Positions 15,535-19,256 of a DNA stretch of 19,256 bases are shown here, piece after piece. This DNA comes from Psychrilyobacter sp. Its GTDB lineage: Bacteria; Fusobacteriota; Fusobacteriia; Fusobacteriales; Fusobacteriaceae. The stretch's first letter is position 1. The number at the start of each line of letters is the position of its first letter. The position numbers and the translations under genes are program-made. Below the pieces are notes generated by a model. It was given only the letters and a program-made list of their open reading frames with translations, had not been told where the DNA came from and ran no database searches. The stretch lies in NCBI GenBank assembly GCA_023145315.1, contig JAGLEA010000053.1:1-19256 (forward strand), given 5' to 3'.

Positions 15535-16928
15535 TGAACATACTTGGAATAAACTTAGAGGAGAAAATTAGAGGATCCTTATTAGAAAATCTAGATGGCG
15601 ATTTCTATTTTGAAAACAATTCTAATAGTGTTGAACATTGTATAGAAAACTCTAAATATAATTTAATAATAGTAGATATAGATGGGTTAGGAGATCTAGA
15701 AAAAACAAAAACAGTAATAGAAAAAATAATAACTTTTCAGAGTAAGGCAATTGTAATTACTTTAGGAGAGAGAGCAACTTTAGATTTTATAGCGTGGGCT
15801 ATTCAATTAGGAATATACGATTATTTATTGAAACCTATAGAAGATATAGATGTAATAAATATAGTGACTAAAGCTCTCCGAGATCAAAAGATGAAAGCTG
15901 AAAAAGTAAAGAAAAAAGATGAAACTCAGGGAACTGTAATTGGAAATACTGCTAAAATGGTAGAAGTCTATAAAAAAATAGGGAAGGTTGCGACAAATAA
16001 AATACCAGTACTAATCAGTGGTGAAAAGGGAAATGGTAAAAAAGCAATAGCTCAATCAATCCACTCATTTAGTTGTCTAAAACAGCAACCTTTTGTAAGT
16101 GTAAACTGTACTGCATACCAAAAAGAATTTTTAGATAGAAAATTATTTGGACATGAGCAAGGATCAATGTTTGAGTCTCAAGTAGATCAAATAGGTATAT
16201 TAGAAAAAGGGAATGGTGGTTCAATACACTTAGGGAATATAGAATCCCTGGATCTAACACTACAAGCGAAAATTCTAGGCTTACTTCATGAGGGTGCTTT
16301 CTTTAGAGTAGGTGGATCTAAGATGATCAAAGTAGATATTAGAATTATAGCAACAACTAGTGAAAATATTGAAGAGTTAATAATGAATGGAAAATTTATT
16401 GGGGAACTTTATCAAAGATTAAGAATTTTAGAGATAGAAGTCCCACCTCTTAGGGAAAGAAAAGATGATATCCCATTATTGATCCATCACTTTATGGTGA
16501 AATACAATGAAAATTTCTCTAAAGATGTTCAAGGTGTTTCTACACCTGCTATGAAAAAAATAATGAGGTATGATTGGCCAGGAAATGTTAGAGAATTAAA
16601 ATCAGCGGTAAAAGCTGCCATGGTACTATCTAGAGAAAAAAGTATATTAGTAGAAGATCTTCCAGCGAATATTATCGGAAATAAAACTAGTAAAAGAAGG
16701 GGAGATATCCAAGATTGGATACTTTCTGATTGGGTAGAAGGTGAAATCCAAATGCTACAAGGATTAAATCAGCGTGACTACTATGGAAATGTAATATCTA
16801 GAGTAGAAAGAGAACTTATTAAACAAGTTTTAGAAGTTGCTAATGGTAAGAAAGTAGAAGCTGCAGAAACTTTAGGTATAACTAGAAATACTTTGAGAAC
16901 AAAGATGAATAACTACGACTTAGATTAA
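15534..16928 (+). CDS. Degenerate NtrC-family regulator (receiver-like, AAA+, Fis-type HTH)
   Basis: This 464-residue protein has the domain order of sigma-54 activators: a receiver-like domain (1-118), an AAA+ domain (about 134-370) and a Fis-type HTH (about 440-460, AAETLGITRNTLRTKM). Several functional residues are changed. In the receiver, the N-terminal acidic pair is missing (ILGIN), though Asp48, Thr76 and Lys100 remain. Walker A GEKGNGKK (163-170) is usable. The GAFTGA loop reads GSMFES (210-215). Walker B reads IHLGN (231-235), with Gly234 and Asn235 replacing Asp-Glu. Sensor I Asn is Ser276, and the first arginine finger is Ile289, while Arg295 and the sensor II motif WPGNVREL remain. 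It probably neither hydrolyses ATP normally nor activates sigma-54. It is coupled to tonB and may regulate this operon. Confidence 0.88.
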   Translation: MNILGINLEEKIRGSLLENLDGDFYFENNSNSVEHCIENSKYNLIIVDIDGLGDLEKTKTVIEKIITFQSKAIVITLGERATLDFIAWAIQLGIYDYLLKPIEDIDVINIVTKALRDQKMKAEKVKKKDETQGTVIGNTAKMVEVYKKIGKVATNKIPVLISGEKGNGKKAIAQSIHSFSCLKQQPFVSVNCTAYQKEFLDRKLFGHEQGSMFESQVDQIGILEKGNGGSIHLGNIESLDLTLQAKILGLLHEGAFFRVGGSKMIKVDIRIIATTSENIEELIMNGKFIGELYQRLRILEIEVPPLRERKDDIPLLIHHFMVKYNENFSKDVQGVSTPAMKKIMRYDWPGNVRELKSAVKAAMVLSREKSILVEDLPANIIGNKTSKRRGDIQDWILSDWVEGEIQMLQGLNQRDYYGNVISRVERELIKQVLEVANGKKVEAAETLGITRNTLRTKMNNYDLD

Positions 16929-16942
16929 TTTTGAGGTGAAAG

Positions 16943-18442
16943 ATGCATATAACACTATATAGAAAATATAGGCCTAGTACCTTTGATGAGGTTGCAGGTG
17001 AAACTGATATAATAAGAACAATAAAAAACTCTCTTAGAGAGGATAAAATGTCTCATGCATACCTTTTTACAGGGCCTCGTGGAGTAGGAAAAACTACGAC
17101 TGCAAGACTGATAGCAAAAGGTCTAAACTGTATAACTAATGGTGTAACAGATACTCCGTGTAATACATGTGAAAACTGTATAGACATTAGTAAAAACAAG
17201 TTTATAGATCTAATCGAGATAGATGCCGCATCAAATAGAGGTATCGATGAGATTAGATCTTTAAAGGATAAGATAAATTATCAACCAGCAAAGGGAAGAA
17301 AAAAAGTATATATAATAGATGAAGTTCACATGTTAACAAAGGAAGCATTTAATGCACTCCTAAAAACATTAGAAGAACCACCATCACATGTAATATTTAT
17401 CTTAGCTACAACAGAGCCCGATAAGATACTAGAGACTATTATATCGAGATGCCAAAGGTATGATTTTAAGCCTGTATCTTATAAAGAGTCATCAGAACAT
17501 TTAAAAGGTATTGCTAAACTAGAGAATATAGTAATAGACAATGAGAGTTATAAAGTTATATATGAAAAATCTGGTGGAAGTATGAGAGACGCCATATCGA
17601 TATTTGAGAAATTAATTTCTTCTTGTTATGGTGAATCTATTACACTAGAGAAGACAGAGAAAATATTAGGAGTTATTCCAGAAAAAAAACTTAATGAATT
17701 CTTGGAAATAGTTACAAAGAACGATGTAGTTGTAGGAATTGAGTTTTTAGATAATTTATGGAATGATTCTGTAAATGTAGAAGAATTTTTAAAAAGTTTT
17801 GCATATTTTTTGAAAAACCAAATTATAGCAAATAAATCTCCTTTTAGTTTAGATAAATCTATAAAAATTATAGAAGAAATATTTGAAGTAATGGGGAAAT
17901 TTAAATATGAAGAAGATAAAAGATTACTAGGTTATGTAGTGCTACATAAGATTACAGTATTAGAAAATCAAAATAATAACTCTATAACTAAAGAAAAAAT
18001 AGTGGAAAAAGTGGTAGAGAAGATAGTCTACATAGAAAAAGAAAGTGAAGCTAGTAGTGATAACTCAAAAACTCCTACACCACCTATTAAGAAAGAAAAA
18101 ACAATAGAAATAACTCTAGATGATGCAATAAATAGATGGAGTGAGATAGTAAAGGAGTCAAAAAGAAGAAAAATGCCACTTATTTCATTTTTATCTACAG
18201 CAAAACCTATCAAAGTTATAGATAGTGTATTGCATATTGGATTTTATGCTGAAAATAGATTCCATAAGGAAAGCATGGAGAAGAATCACTATAATGAGGT
18301 GTTTTTAGGAGTTCTAAAAGATATGTTTGGCGGGGTAGTATTAGTAAGTTATGACCTTTTAAACGATCATAATAAAGTTATAGAAGAAGAAAGTGATTTT
18401 GTAGGGAAAGTAGTGGATTTTTTTGAAGGTGAATTGATCTAG
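16943..18442 (+). CDS. dnaX: DnaX, DNA polymerase III gamma/tau subunit
   Basis: This 499-residue AAA+ clamp-loader subunit opens with LYRKYRPSTFDEVAGE. Walker A is GPRGVGKTT (44-52), a four-cysteine zinc site follows (Cys63, Cys73, Cys76, Cys79), Walker B is IIDEVHM (124-130), and the arginine-finger motif is SRC (168-170). The helical collar follows to about 350, then a charged, proline-containing linker (about 355-395) and a short C-terminal domain. No A-rich slippery heptamer in frame, as used for gamma synthesis in E. coli, was found, so one product is expected. It begins 14 bases after the regulator gene, with TGAGGTGA upstream and no promoter between, so it probably belongs to the TonB operon transcript. 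Confidence 0.93.
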   Translation: MHITLYRKYRPSTFDEVAGETDIIRTIKNSLREDKMSHAYLFTGPRGVGKTTTARLIAKGLNCITNGVTDTPCNTCENCIDISKNKFIDLIEIDAASNRGIDEIRSLKDKINYQPAKGRKKVYIIDEVHMLTKEAFNALLKTLEEPPSHVIFILATTEPDKILETIISRCQRYDFKPVSYKESSEHLKGIAKLENIVIDNESYKVIYEKSGGSMRDAISIFEKLISSCYGESITLEKTEKILGVIPEKKLNEFLEIVTKNDVVVGIEFLDNLWNDSVNVEEFLKSFAYFLKNQIIANKSPFSLDKSIKIIEEIFEVMGKFKYEEDKRLLGYVVLHKITVLENQNNNSITKEKIVEKVVEKIVYIEKESEASSDNSKTPTPPIKKEKTIEITLDDAINRWSEIVKESKRRKMPLISFLSTAKPIKVIDSVLHIGFYAENRFHKESMEKNHYNEVFLGVLKDMFGGVVLVSYDLLNDHNKVIEEESDFVGKVVDFFEGELI

Positions 18443-18446
18443 TTCC

Positions 18447-18475
18447 TTAACTTATTATAGGATTTATGATATAAT
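18447..18475 (+). promoter_or_regulatory. Promoter for the terminal membrane-protein gene
   Basis: TATAAT (18470-18475) with TGA just upstream (18467-18469) forms an extended -10. TTAACT (18447-18452) lies 17 bp upstream and matches four of six -35 positions. No terminator is visible between dnaX and this promoter, so read-through is possible. Confidence 0.7.
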
Positions 18476-18512
18476 AGATTTTATAATAATATAATTTAAA
18501 GGGAGGAATTTT

Positions 18513-19256
18513 ATGATTAAAGTAGCTTTAAATATCGTAATATTGTTTTTGATGTCAACAATGGTACCGTTAGCGTCATTTTTACTACCAGTATATAAGA
18601 TAAAAAAAATGCCGAAGCTAAATCTAAAAGATCGAGTTGTGGTAAACTTGATAGCAAGTATAGGGATATATTTGTTTGATAGTAAGTTATTCTATGTATA
18701 TATAGGTTTTTATCTATTTATAGAGGGATTATATTATATATTTGAAAGATCATCTATGGATATTTTTGATAGAATTTTTATATCTACTATAGGTTCTACA
18801 GTTATAGGTTATTTTCTACTAATTAATTTAGTCGGAACTCCTACAGAAACTATGAGTTTAATGGAAAAAATATATAGTGAATATTTAAAACTTGATCCAA
18901 CAGTATTAAAAAAAATAATGGAATATATTAAGACTAATCTATTATTTATAGTATTTACTTATGTACTTGTAATTAATTATTTTACATATTTCCTTTTAAA
19001 GGGAAAAGAATACCGTAAATGGAAGATGTCATATCTATGGATAATATTATTTATAGCAACATTTTTTATATGGAAAGTATTGAAAATAGATAATTTTTAT
19101 ATTAAAAATATATATTCGATAAGCACTCTAATCTATGTTATATACGGAGTAAAAGTTTTGTATAGTATGGTTAGAGCTAGAATAAAATGGAAAATTTATG
19201 GCAAGGTATTAGCTATAGTTACAGCTTTATTTTTCCCAATTGCAGTATTTATATTG
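18513..19256 (+). CDS. Multi-spanning membrane protein, possibly DUF2232/YybS-like (3' truncated)
   Basis: An open frame runs from ATG 18513, preceded by GGGAGGA, to the window edge with no stop: 248 codons, the C terminus missing. Hydrophobic segments are visible at about 2-25, 45-75, 93-108, 143-163, 172-192 and 200-250, so at least six membrane helices are likely, with short charged loops. Size, topology and a place among replication and housekeeping genes suggest the DUF2232/YybS family, which in Firmicutes precedes gdpP, rplI and the replicative helicase gene. I see no decisive motif, so this is tentative. It has its own promoter and was read from the nucleotide sequence, since the frame is open at the edge. 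Confidence 0.6.
   Translation, partial: MIKVALNIVILFLMSTMVPLASFLLPVYKIKKMPKLNLKDRVVVNLIASIGIYLFDSKLFYVYIGFYLFIEGLYYIFERSSMDIFDRIFISTIGSTVIGYFLLINLVGTPTETMSLMEKIYSEYLKLDPTVLKKIMEYIKTNLLFIVFTYVLVINYFTYFLLKGKEYRKWKMSYLWIILFIATFFIWKVLKIDNFYIKNIYSISTLIYVIYGVKVLYSMVRARIKWKIYGKVLAIVTALFFPIAVFIL

Noticed and set aside
18028..18200. A-rich runs in the dnaX linker as a programmed frameshift site
   Set aside because: No in-frame A-AAA-AAG type heptamer with a downstream hairpin was found; the A-runs fit ordinary Lys/Glu codons.

Overview
The window looks like a chromosomal segment of an AT-rich, Gram-negative anaerobe, most likely of the phylum Fusobacteriota (inference). The housekeeping genes look Firmicutes-like (a PheB-type ACT protein, PlsY, YggT next to cell-division genes, low-GC codon use), yet an ExbB/ExbD/TonB set implies an outer membrane. 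All genes lie on the + strand, are tightly packed, and show uniform AT-rich composition. I see no mobile elements, rRNA or tRNA genes, or CRISPR array. No gene-free gap exceeds 155 bases.

Layout. (1) Positions 1-1317: the end of folD, a PheB-like ACT-domain protein and accB, closed by a rho-independent terminator. (2) Positions 1447-4965: rimO, pgsA, yggT, an intergenic hairpin, rsmH and an ftsL-like gene, read from an extended -10 promoter. The last two are a fragment of the division/cell-wall cluster, without mraZ or ftsI. (3) Positions 5047-10047: from a good sigma-70 promoter, an RlmD/TrmA-family RNA methyltransferase that lacks the usual iron-sulfur cysteines, plsY, gpsA, a secondary sigma-70 factor and dnaN, closed by a perfect 15-bp-stem terminator. 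(4) Positions 10258-18442: from a near-consensus promoter overlapping that terminator, a 959-residue exported TPR protein, a small exported protein with a C-terminal membrane anchor, exbB, exbD, tonB, a degenerate NtrC-family regulator and dnaX. (5) From 18513 to the window edge: a multi-spanning membrane protein with its own promoter.

How they work together. plsY and gpsA supply and acylate glycerol-3-phosphate, pgsA begins phosphatidylglycerol synthesis, and accB feeds fatty acid synthesis, so membrane-lipid genes are spread over three units. dnaN and dnaX (clamp and clamp-loader subunits) each end an operon.

The most unusual part is unit 4. A proton-channel/TonB energy transducer is translationally coupled on one side to two secreted proteins of unknown role. 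On the other side it is coupled to a regulator whose NtrC-like ATPase domain has lost the GAFTGA loop, the Walker B acidic pair and an arginine finger, while its DNA-binding domain looks intact. This may be an envelope-energised system with a repurposed, probably sigma-54-independent regulator.
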